In this document: piece after piece, positions 55,555 to 64,000 of the stretch | Layout of the letters: each line of letters opens with the position of its first letter | Numbering within the stretch: position 1 is the stretch's first letter | DNA from: Phoma sp. XZ068 | Lineage: Eukaryota > Ascomycota > Dothideomycetes > Pleosporales > Didymellaceae | Length of the DNA stretch: 64,000 bases | Assembly: GCA_004835665.1 (NCBI GenBank) | Contig: RBKR01000020.1 | Coordinates: forward strand, 558,001-622,000 | Direction of reading: 5' to 3' | Notes under the pieces: model-generated | Told to the model about the DNA's origin: nothing | What the model saw: only the letters and a program-made list of their open reading frames with translations | Database searches by the model: none | Made by a program: the position numbers and the translations under genes

Positions 55555-56727
55555 TTACAGATCCGCGTCATCTTCGTCCGGCAGCAGCATGGGAAGCATC
55601 GCCGCTCCCAGCGGTTGTGCGTATGGGAACGGATCAAAGCCGAAATCAGGAACACTGATCTGCATTTGATCGACCTTCCCCTCCAGCCCATCAACCTCAC
55701 ACACTACTGTCCCAGGCGTCTGCCAATACCCCTGCCCGCTCGCCACCGGCAGCGCTTTCTTCGTACCCGGTACGGCACTCGCTGCAGTGTCCCAATTGAA
55801 ATACTTCTTACAGCTGGGACAGTACATGGACGGACAGCCACCGTCCTTCTCGATTACGAGCTGGCAGTTCGGACACCGTTTACCGTCTTTAGACTGCATG
55901 AGTGTCAGGGTTTCTTTCTCGGGGTCGCTCATTTGGGCATTAATCGCGGCGGCGCTGACTTCGGCGCACGTCTGGTCTGAGTGCCAAGGCGTTACGCAGG
56001 AGGCGCAGGAGCGGAAGGTACACATCGTGCATTGAACTTGCGGATAACCTGGCGCGGAGCGGTCGAGTAGCCCGGTGGAGTCGCATGTGGGCGAGAGGCA
56101 GGTGAATAGTTCGGCATCGGCGCGCCAGTGCTCGAAAGAAGCGAGGTTGTAGGCTTCGAGTTTGTGTAGGGGGAAGTATCTAATTACCATTTCCCACGGC
56201 CAGGGAGCCTCGCATCCGGGCTCAAGACACCCTACGCTGACGCGACGGGCGCCGAGTGTGTCTAGCCGCGCTGCCATGAAGGATCCTACGCAGGATTTAC
56301 AGACAGGGTCAGTGTTCCGACGGTAGGGGTTGCGGGCGAGATGAGGGATGCAGGGCGATGGCGCGTCCAGTCCTATCCCAAACTCTGCTCGTTTTGAAGG
56401 TACCCAGCGGATGAAGTCTGCACTGGGTAGGTGCGAGATGCAAATCCGGCATGTGAAGTGTGTTGGCGGCGGAGCGCGAGGTTTTGGATTATTGTTGACC
56501 TTGCGCTTTGGGTACCAAGGGTCCAGGCGCTTACGACGCTTTGTTTTCTTTACTCCTTTGAGATCCTCGGTTTTTGAGGGTGTCTGAATGAAATCCTTGG
56601 TTTGAGAACGCAGAACTCTGGTGGGCGTCGGGACGTTGACCCCGGACCGTGGTGGTAAGACACGAGGGTGATGCCAGCTAGACTTGCTTCCACATATACG
56701 CCTTGTGTTGGTAATGGTGCGAGCCAT
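55555..56727 (-). CDS. RBR-type RING/IBR zinc-finger protein (putative E3 ubiquitin ligase)
   Basis: Intronless, 390 aa from the ATG at 56727 (the frame stays open to 56757 without an earlier ATG). The N-terminus is basic (KGVKKTKRRKRLDPW). The RING1-like segment is FTCRICISHLPSADF with VCKSCVGSF. The IBR-like middle holds LFTCLSPTCDSTGLLD and CTMCTFRSCASCVTPWH. RING2 reads KRCPNCQLVIEKDGGCPSMY then CPSCKKYFNWD. In RBR ligases the Cys after the GG of RING2 accepts ubiquitin, and that Cys is present. The usual distal zinc ligands (FCWxC) are replaced by YFNWD, so the second zinc site looks incomplete. It is either a degenerate ligase or a variant fungal subfamily. Confidence 0.85.
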   Translation of the reverse strand: MARTITNTRRICGSKSSWHHPRVLPPRSGVNVPTPTRVLRSQTKDFIQTPSKTEDLKGVKKTKRRKRLDPWYPKRKVNNNPKPRAPPPTHFTCRICISHLPSADFIRWVPSKRAEFGIGLDAPSPCIPHLARNPYRRNTDPVCKSCVGSFMAARLDTLGARRVSVGCLEPGCEAPWPWEMVIRYFPLHKLEAYNLASFEHWRADAELFTCLSPTCDSTGLLDRSAPGYPQVQCTMCTFRSCASCVTPWHSDQTCAEVSAAAINAQMSDPEKETLTLMQSKDGKRCPNCQLVIEKDGGCPSMYCPSCKKYFNWDTAASAVPGTKKALPVASGQGYWQTPGTVVCEVDGLEGKVDQMQISVPDFGFDPFPYAQPLGAAMLPMLLPDEDDADL

Positions 56728-57468
56728 AGTGTCAATGGTAGCGGTGAGATTGTTCACCTAGAACGGAGCGGAAGTGCAAGGTGGGATCACAAGCACGTGA
56801 AGGGTCACCAGGCCAAGCGGACGTCGAGAACCAGGGGACAGCGACGACCTGAACGAAAGAACCCGTACTTAACTTGTGCAGATCCCGATAGATGATGAGT
56901 CGAAGCGAATATGGTTTTTTAAATACGGCTGAAAGAGGCCTCTAATTGTCGATATCGATCAGGCTGAGCCACTCATATCGCTTCATTTATGCAAGTAGGC
57001 GATCAGGCAGAAGCGTAGGCTGCAAGTAAGTTCAATCTGAGGCTACAGCGCGTGGCTTGCCACTACCACGATGGATGCAGTACTGTAAACTTCATTGGAT
57101 AGGTTTCATCAGTTCGTAATGCATATGTTGAGATCGTCCTCACTGCCGCTGTTGCTGGTACTCTTTGTGCAGACATCCTGCGGAATGGAACCGCAGATAT
57201 GTGGTCGCCATTGCGGAATTTCTGAAGCCTACAAAACAATCTGCTAATCTCCAAGTCATAACAGAACATCATTGGAGACCCCCAGAATTCATGGTATGTA
57301 CCAAGGAACGGTAATGCTCTCGTCGTGATGTTGTCTGTACACTAGACAAGGGTGCCGCTTCACCGCCAACGCTAGCGGCCGCCCGAACTTTTTTCTGCCA
57401 CGAATTTCATAGATTGGGAACTTTTGCGCAGCTTCACCAACCTCGATATCCCCAGCCTTACGTACACC
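56728..57468. other. Divergent intergenic region
   Basis: Promoter region shared by the RBR gene and DRS1. No coding sequence is supported. Confidence 0.45.
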
Positions 57469-59929
57469 ATGGCGCCCAAAGACGACGACTTTGTGTTCAC
57501 GATCGACGATGACGATATCGTATCCGACGATGGCGGCGCTGAAGATCTCCAGGAAGTCGCAAAATTGGCCGGAAAAGGCCAAAAACGTAAATACACAGAG
57601 GACCCCGATTTGCATGTCCTGCCGAAGGGTGTAACGTCCAAGAAGGCCAAGAAGGAGAAGAAGAAGGGCAAGAAGGCGAATCAGGCGACGCCAGAGCTTG
57701 AAGATGAGGAACCGGAGATGATCAAGCCGGGAGAGGATGTAGACGACAACGACGATATTGCTTCAGACTTCGAGTTCGCGGTCGGCGATATTGATACCGG
57801 CGTTGTGGAAGATTTCGACGGCTGGGGTCTGAGCGCAGAGAAGCAGGAAGCTGCTGCAAGGACCTCTACGGCTGTGGATGTGGATGAGATCATCGAGAGA
57901 CGGAGGAGTAAGAAGGATAATGCTGCCAAGAGGGCGAAGGAGGAGGCTGGCGAGTCCGATAATGAAGAGGAGGGAGACTTCACAGGCTTTGGAGACGACG
58001 ACGAACTACTCGCCGACGACGGCTTCGGCATGGGCGCTGGGAGTGAGTCCGAGGACGAAGAGGAGGATGAGGAGGAGGGCTCAGACAACGATGCCAGCGC
58101 TGCTGAAGACGACGAAGCAGATCAAGAGTCCGATGCCGAGTCTGTCGCGTCAGATGTAGCACATCCCGACGACGTAGCACAATCAGAAGACGAGGACGTG
58201 AGCGACAAAGAAGACGCCGAAGAAGCCAAGAAGGCTGCAGCTTTCTTTGCGCCCGAAGAGAACGAACCTGTCAAGAAGGGAAAGAAGGGCGCCAAGCTCA
58301 CAGGTTCTTTCCAGTCTATGTCGCTATCCAGGCCTATTCTGAGAGGTCTGGCTGCTATCGGCTTCACAGAGCCAACACCGATTCAGTTGAAGACCATCCC
58401 TATCGCTGTAGCCGGCAAAGATTTGGTCGGAGGAGCAGAGACCGGTTCCGGTAAAACTGCCGCCTTCCTCATCCCCATCCTCGAGCGTCTCCTCTACCGA
58501 CCGAAGAAGGTACCGACAACCCGCGTTGCCATCCTCATGCCCACTCGTGAACTGGCTGTTCAATGTTTCAACGTCGCAACCAAGCTGGCATCGTTCACCG
58601 ATATCACCTTTGCGCAGATGGTCGGTGGTTTCTCCATGCGCGATCAGGAAGCTGTCCTCAAGACAAGGCCAGATGTAGTTATTGCGACACCAGGTCGTTT
58701 CATTGACCACATGACGAACTCGGCCTCGTTCCAGGTCGAGCATCTTGAGATCCTTGTCCTCGATGAGGCTGATCGCATGCTTGAAGAGGGATTCGAGACC
58801 CAGTTAAACGAGATTCTTACAACCATCCCCAAGTCGAGGCAGACCATGTTGTTCTCCGCTACCATGACCAGCTCGGTTGATAAGCTGGTGCGTGTTGGTA
58901 TGGACAAGCCTGTACGACTGATGGTCGACGCGAAAAAGCAGACTGTTGCAGGTCTGACACAAGAATTCATCCGTCTGAGGTTAGGCAAGGAGGATAGGCG
59001 TCTGGCGTACCTCATGTACCTTTGCGACAAGGTTTACACCGAGCGTGTCATCATTTTCTTCAGGCAAAAGAAGGAAGCGCATAGGGTCCGAGTAGTGTTC
59101 GCGCTATGCGGCAAGAAGGCCAGTGAGTTGCACGGTAACATGAGCCAGGAACAGGTAAAGTCTGCATTCAAGTCTTGATGAACAACCACTGACAATCATA
59201 TAGCGTATTCAAGCTGTGGAGGCTTTCCGTTCAGGCACATCGTCTTATCTGCTCGCCACCGATGTTGCCTCCCGTGGTCTCGATATCCAAAACGTCGCAA
59301 CAGTCATCAACTACGAAGCACCCCAAAGCCACGAGATCTATCTTCATCGTGTCGGTCGTACCGCTCGTGCTGGACGAAGTGGTCGCGCATGTACACTTGC
59401 TGCAGAGCCTGACCGAAAGGTCGTCAAGCAGGCTGTCAAGGCCAGCCGCGATCAAGGCGCCAAGGTTGTTAGTCGACAGGTTCCCGCTGAAGAGGCGGAC
59501 AAGTGGATCACGAAGATCAAGGACCTTGAAGATGAGATTGAGGAGGTCCTCAAGGAAGAGAAGGAGGAGCGCGTGCTGAGCATCACTGAGCGCGATCTCA
59601 AGCGTGGTGAGAACCTGATCATGCACGAAGACGAGATCAAGTCAAGACCAAGACGCACATGGTTCGAGACAGAGAAGGAGAAGGCGGCAGAGAGAGAAAA
59701 GGGTGCGCAAGCGCTCAACAATACCACTGGAGGCTCGGTCAAGAGCAAACCGAAGAAGCTCAGTCACAAGGATAAGAAGAAGCTGGAGGCTAAGGACGAT
59801 CGTCTGGAAGGCAAGCAGTGGAAGAAGGGCAAGGCAGACCGTGGTATGACAACAGCGAAGTCGAAGGAGAAGAATGCGCATATCAAGGCGAAGACGAAGA
59901 AGGCAGTCCACGGCAAGCGGAAGGTCTGA
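57469..59929 (+). CDS. DRS1: ATP-dependent DEAD-box RNA helicase Drs1
   Basis: Nucleolar helicase for 60S subunit assembly and 27S pre-rRNA processing. 803 aa in two exons (57469-59154 and 59204-59929; 49-bp intron). Residues 1-280 are very acidic with Lys clusters, as in Drs1 orthologues. Helicase motifs in order: Q motif GFTEPTPIQ, I AETGSGKT, Ia PTRELA, Ib TPGR, II DEAD, III SAT, IV VIIFF, V SRGLD, VI HRVGRTARAGR. The C-terminus is coiled-coil and lysine-rich (KKLSHKDKKKLEAK, KAKTKKAVHGKRKV), a nucleolar-type tail. The ATG at 57469 is the first in the frame; the stretch before it has no other ATG. Confidence 0.97.
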
Positions 59930-60494
59930 GCCAGCCAGCGTTGCGGACGCTAAGCAACGGCTAGAGAGTACGACGCGGTTATAGTTGCACTATCTTAGGC
60001 ACGACAGTGCTCAACATTCAATGGGACAAAGTTCACATCTCATTTCGTACATGCAAATTTTGCGAGTGTCTCCAGGCCGTCGTCAGCATTGCCAGCAAGA
60101 TACGTAATGTAGCAGAGGATGAAATTGCCAAGATCAGCCCCTTTCGAGCCTAGCCGCGTAGCCGGAGGGTCGCGGGCGGACGAAAAGCTATTGAAGTTTC
60201 TCGAATCCAGCTCCGCAGGCACCACTTCCTCCTTCTTGCTGCTCACGCCTGCTTCACATATTGCTCCTTCTCCCATTTCACCACCCTTGCCCCGCGCGTC
60301 TACCTCCCTACGTGACCCCGCGGATACGACCGAGCCCCCTGCCGAGTACCCTTGCGGAGCTAGAGCTTCGTTATCGCTTATCGGTGCTCCGACGTGGACA
60401 ACTTTCTGTCTCACCCGACAGTCGCAAGCAAGCAGCACAAGTCGCGTGTCGTCTCTGCGCGAGTGAGATAGCCAGCACGCGACCACACCCCACA
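59930..60494. other. Intergenic: DRS1 3' flank and PIS1 promoter/leader
   Basis: A 115-codon plus-strand ORF (60119-60466) ends 28 bp before the PIS1 ATG. It could be an upstream ORF if the leader is long, but has no other support. Confidence 0.4.
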
Positions 60495-61475
60495 ATGGCT
60501 GCTACACAACAACCCCTCAACGGCAATGGCGCGCCTGTGCGCCCCGCGCAGGAGGACGAGGACGAGGAGAACATCTTCCTGTTCGTCCCGAACTTGATCG
60601 GTGGGTCTCTCGAACAGCAGAATCACATGGAGTTGTATGCTGACAGACTCCAGGCTATGGTCGTGTTGTTCTCGCCATCACCTCGCTCTACTACATGCCC
60701 CTCCACCCACGCACATGCACAGCGCTCTACAGCGTCTCGTGTCTGCTCGACGCACTCGACGGCTACGCAGCCCGCGCCTACGAGCAGAGCACCAAGTTCG
60801 GCGCCGTGCTGGACATGGTCACCGACCGCTGCACAACGTCCTGCCTGCTTGTGTTCCTTGCGCAGGCGTTTCCCCGCTGGAGCATCATCTTCCAGGGCCT
60901 GATCTCTCTGGACCTTGCCAGTCACTACATGCACATGTACGCCACGCTGAGCATGGGTGGAAGCTCCAAGAGCCACAAGGATGTGTCTGCGAGCCGCAGC
61001 TGGATTCTGAGGCAGTACTACTCGAACAAGGTACGTTCACTTTGGAATCTTTAGCAATCGATCTGAGCACCACGCTGACTGAATACAGTGGGTTCTCTTC
61101 ACCTTCTGCCTCATGAACGAGACCTTCTTCATTGCGCTCTACCTTCTCTCCTTCTCCTCGCCTTACCTCAGCCCCACGCTTCTCGCCGACCCCTCCAACC
61201 CCTCCTCGCTCTCCCCCGGATCGCCGGCTGCGCCCAAGCCCAGCCTGCTCTTCGCCTCTCCGTTCTCTGCAGGCGCCATGGAGGCGGCACGCGCAAACAA
61301 GATGGATTCGACCGTGCCGTGGATCTGCATGTTCATCTCTGCGCCGATCATGCTCGCGAAGCAGATCATCAATGTGGTGCAGATGAAGAAGGCTGCATCG
61401 TGGCTTGCTGAGGGTGACAGGGCGGCGAGGAGAGCCGCAGGCCTACCGAGGAAGAAGTCGAAGAAGACGCAGTAA
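60495..61475 (+). CDS. PIS1: Phosphatidylinositol synthase (CDP-diacylglycerol-inositol 3-phosphatidyltransferase)
   Basis: Endoplasmic-reticulum enzyme that transfers the phosphatidyl group of CDP-diacylglycerol to myo-inositol. 289 aa in three exons (60495-60600, 60654-61030, 61089-61475; introns 53 and 58 bp). The CDP-alcohol phosphatidyltransferase signature DGx2ARx8Gx3Dx3D is complete: DGYAARAYEQSTKFGAVLDM followed by VTD. Hydrophobic helices follow (SCLLVFLAQAFPRW, WVLFTFCLMNETFFIALYLL, PWICMFISAPIMLAKQIINV). Family-typical HKDVSASRSWILRQYYSNK precedes the second intron. The short acidic N-terminus (QEDEDEENIFLFVPNLI) matches fungal Pis1. A lysine-rich C-terminus (RKKSKKTQ) could act as an ER-retention signal, by inference. 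Confidence 0.96.
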
Positions 61476-61850
61476 ATTCACAATCCTCGAGCAAGCCAAT
61501 TGCGCACCTACCTTCGCAAACACGGAAGAGCCACACCAAGCCCACGCACACCAGGCAGTGCGACTCTCCGCCCAAAGAGCCTTTCAAGCTGCCAACTTTC
61601 CGCAGCCCTTCGCTCGCCTCAGCCACATACTTAGACCATCGGCATTTCCACCATCGACATTTCCTTGTCGATATTTCCACCCTCCAATTCTGCATTTTCT
61701 CGTACTTAATTTCCGTTGTTCCCCGGCCATATGCGACATTTCCTTTGGTCTCCCGCCGCCATGTTTGCAGCCACTTCTTTCGCTTTTTCGTTTTACCCAA
61801 AGACTAGGGATGGGCTTGTCATATTAGCCAGAGGGGTGGGGATATGGGAA

Positions 61851-61880
61851 GGCATGACATGGCATGGCATGGCAAGGCAC
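61851..61880. repeat. Short GGCAT/ATGGC tandem repeat
   Basis: About five imperfect 5-bp units (ggcatgacatggcatggcat) downstream of PIS1. Confidence 0.7.
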
Positions 61881-62211
61881 CATACTGTGTCAGTGCTTTA
61901 TATCAATATAAGATAGTAATACAATTCTTAAATGATAAGGTCGTGTGCCGTGGTTTTTGATGAGTGTTGTGAGAATGTATGCGGGCGATTGTGTGAAGAG
62001 AGACATCACATCTGATGGTTGATGTGTAAGAACACGCAACTCGGCTTTGCGGAGCCCCAAGGCTCCAAATAGTAGTGGATTATTGTGTCTGGTGTTTCGA
62101 AATTATATACACAATCCCAGTACAAACTACGAGTAGCCATCCTACCCTGGGAATATCCTTTTCATCCCCACCCATTCGCAAGTGTCAAAGCCAAGTCGGC
62201 GGGCTGTTGCA

Positions 62212-62239
62212 GCTGTCCGCTGTCCGCTGTCCGCTATCC
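62212..62239. repeat. Four 7-bp units of GCTGTCC
   Basis: Three exact copies and one with a single change (GCTATCC), in the region between PIS1 and PAP1. Probably a strain-variable minisatellite. Confidence 0.8.
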
Positions 62240-62749
62240 CCACCCCTCCTTTTCGCCGGAAGATGCATGATGCTGAAAAGGGAACGCCCCCCTGAAACTG
62301 AAGTTGAAGTCTGAAGCCGAACGGAGAATCTGAAGTGACGGGGTAATGCATTACAGAAGAGAAGCGAAGTGAATACGTCGTGGGTTGACGCGTTTTGTAC
62401 AAACCTTTTTGTATTTCGAAGGTGGCGCGATGGTGCTGCCGTTTTTACCTTTTTTTTTTGTGCTGGTTTTGCTATGCGAACATTGTGTGGTGTCGTGGCG
62501 TCGAGCCTGGCCGGTCTTTGCGGCGTCGGGTTACGACCGTGTTCGTGGTTGGTTGACGGTTATGAGTATCCGCTTACTGTTGTCGTGGAGGTGCTATGGA
62601 TGTGGTCTGAGTGTTCGTATCCTAAGATGCGCGTTGTGGTACAACCGTAGCTGGACGAAACGTAGTGTCAGATGTCCCATACCCTCAACGAGCAAGCAAG
62701 ACGGGGGAGGAAATATATCGAACATGTGCAAGCTTAGCTGAAAGGGAGC

Positions 62750-64000
62750 TTATGCCGCCGTCGGGGTGGATACTCCGTTGGTAGCATGCTCGGACTGTTG
62801 GCGCTTTGCTGCTGCGTGTTCGCTGTCCTGTATTAGCACGGTTGTCAGCATGAGAGCGTAAATTACTCCTCAGCCGTGAAGGCACGTCTTGGAGTTTTGA
62901 TGTTTCGTGTATTACGCACGTCGAGCCCTGTCTCGGCAAAGTGGCGCTTAGCAGCCTTGTTCGCGTCCCTCTTCTTCTCCTTCTTAGGGGGTTTCTGAGG
63001 CCGCGTCTCGCCTTCGCTGAACAGATCATCCGGGAGTTGGGTGCTGATCTGTTAGTGAAGTTCTTTAGCAGGGTAATGGCGCTTCTTACTTGCGGGTGTG
63101 GACCACACGAACGGACATATTCTCTTCGTCATACCCGTTATTGCTTGTGACGATATTCCGGAAGTCGCTCACAGGGTAAGAAATGTCGAGCGATTTGGTA
63201 CCATCTGCGTTCAAGTCAGTTGAGTTTTCTGAGTGGGGAGAAAGGTGCACATACCAGGCTTCAATTTCAGGCCCACGTAGAAAGTCGTCGTGTACATGAT
63301 GCCTTTCGGTGGTTCTTCGCCAGCCGCAGTAGTGGGGACCTCCGACGCCGGGATCTGGAAATCAGTGCTTCCTACAATGATCTTGTCTGCCTGCTCTTCG
63401 GTCTCAAACCGATGGAACCGGTTGATCCCCTTCATCCAAGGTCGCGCAATCTCGATACCACATTGACCATCCTCGATGTTCTTGCATAGCAGACGGAACT
63501 TGGATTGAACCAGTCCAGAGAATGTAGAGTGCGCCTTCTCAGTACGGCTTGCTGCAACAACACTCAAGTAGTATTTGTGATCCTTGGTGAAGAAGGTATG
63601 CTTCTGGAACAGATCTTTCCATTGCTTCTTGCCCTCAAGTATACCGTTGGCGCTGTTGATGAGCTGATCAGCCCGTTCGAACTCTTCCCGCATGACGTCC
63701 AAAGTCGAGTGCATGATCGTATGAGTAGCGCACATGGAAGGGAACGCAGGGGTGATGATGGGCATCAAGTGGGCTCGGTCGCCAGGATACTGCGTTGGAT
63801 TCCACACACGAAGATTCAGTGTGCCTTCTTCGATGTTCTTCAGCATGACGGGTCGTGGAAAGGGCCACTTGCCCATTAATCTGAAGAACTTGGTAAGGAT
63901 AGTAGCACCGCACGCCATGGGGTAAAGCTGGCAGATGCGAGCGACCATGATAGCCCAGGCGATGCCTCCTGGAAAGCCGAACACAGCGCCGTATATGCCT
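62750..64000 (-). CDS. PAP1: Poly(A) polymerase, C-terminal part (gene continues beyond the window)
   Basis: Nuclear enzyme that adds poly(A) tails after mRNA cleavage. The window holds the 3' four exons on the minus strand: 64000-63255 (running off the edge), 63204-63090, 63043-62920, 62827-62750. The frame is open to the window edge (GIYGAVFGFPGG). Family segments include GGIAWAIMVARICQLYP, the central-domain motif RAHLMPIITPAFP, and the RNA-binding domain with KYYLSVVAASRTEKAHSTFS, KLLCKNIEDGQ-like (LLCKNIEDGQCGIEIARPW) and NRFHRFETEEQADK. The nucleotidyltransferase catalytic site lies outside the window. The tail is lysine-rich (KPPKKEKKRDANKAAKRH) and short, ending GVSTPTAA. The third-exon acceptor at ATCAG|CACCC is chosen for frame. 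Confidence 0.94.

Larger units (their letters stand above)
61476..62749. other. Intergenic between convergent PIS1 and PAP1
   Basis: 1.27 kb of 3' flanks with two short tandem repeats, listed separately. No gene is supported. Confidence 0.45.

Noticed and set aside
60119..60466. 115-codon ORF before PIS1 as a separate gene
   Set aside because: Ser/Pro/Thr-rich with no features, lying in the probable promoter/leader of PIS1; at most an upstream ORF.

Overview
The window is nuclear DNA of a filamentous ascomycete (Pezizomycotina). The evidence is the many short spliceosomal introns (mostly 46-60 bp, GT..AG, with CTAAC/CTGAC branch sites), single-gene transcription units on both strands, and gene families typical of these fungi: PTH11-like rhodopsin-domain proteins, DUF4045/gelsolin, 7TM-RGS hybrids and patatin-NACHT-ankyrin NLRs. 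The gene set would fit Dothideomycetes/Pleosporales, but that is inference. I saw no rRNA, tRNA, CRISPR array or recognisable transposon.

Layout. 1-10 kb: 3' part of a rhodopsin-domain membrane protein, a PP2C phosphatase with a mitochondrial-type N-terminus, importin beta (KAP95) and a cation diffusion facilitator with manganese-type DxxxD motifs. 10-18.6 kb: an intracellular histidine acid phosphatase (minus strand) whose catalytic RHGxRxP motif carries a one-base frameshift, a divergent mitochondrial PPR protein, then 3.2 kb with no supported gene. 18.6-31 kb: a bZIP factor, a GPI-type secreted protein, a 69-aa single-membrane-span protein, a giant DUF4045/gelsolin protein and the small GTPase ARL2, which needs a 17-nt microexon. 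31-44 kb: a GNAT acetyltransferase, a 128-aa Gly/Pro-patterned protein, a WRAP73/Wdr8 WD40 protein, a Gln-rich protein of unknown function and MSS51.

44.6-49.6 kb holds the most unusual locus, an eight-exon patatin-NACHT-ankyrin gene (predicted 1519 aa). It looks like two genes because of an in-frame stop at 45815-45817. A frame-consistent model places that stop inside an intron, and the NACHT exon has no ATG of its own. This is the architecture of fungal NLR-like STAND receptors linked to non-self recognition and regulated cell death. 50-64 kb: a seven-transmembrane protein with an RGS tail, a gene-poor 3 kb, an RBR-type zinc-finger protein with an eroded second RING, the ribosome-biogenesis helicase DRS1, phosphatidylinositol synthase PIS1, and the C-terminal part of poly(A) polymerase PAP1, which runs off the right edge.

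Functionally this is mostly a conserved housekeeping neighbourhood: nuclear import, rRNA processing, mRNA polyadenylation, phosphoinositide synthesis and mitochondrial gene expression through the PPR protein and MSS51. It contains one accessory-type immune-receptor locus. Exon boundaries were worked out by hand from splice consensus plus frame and protein-family continuity; none was checked against transcripts or databases.
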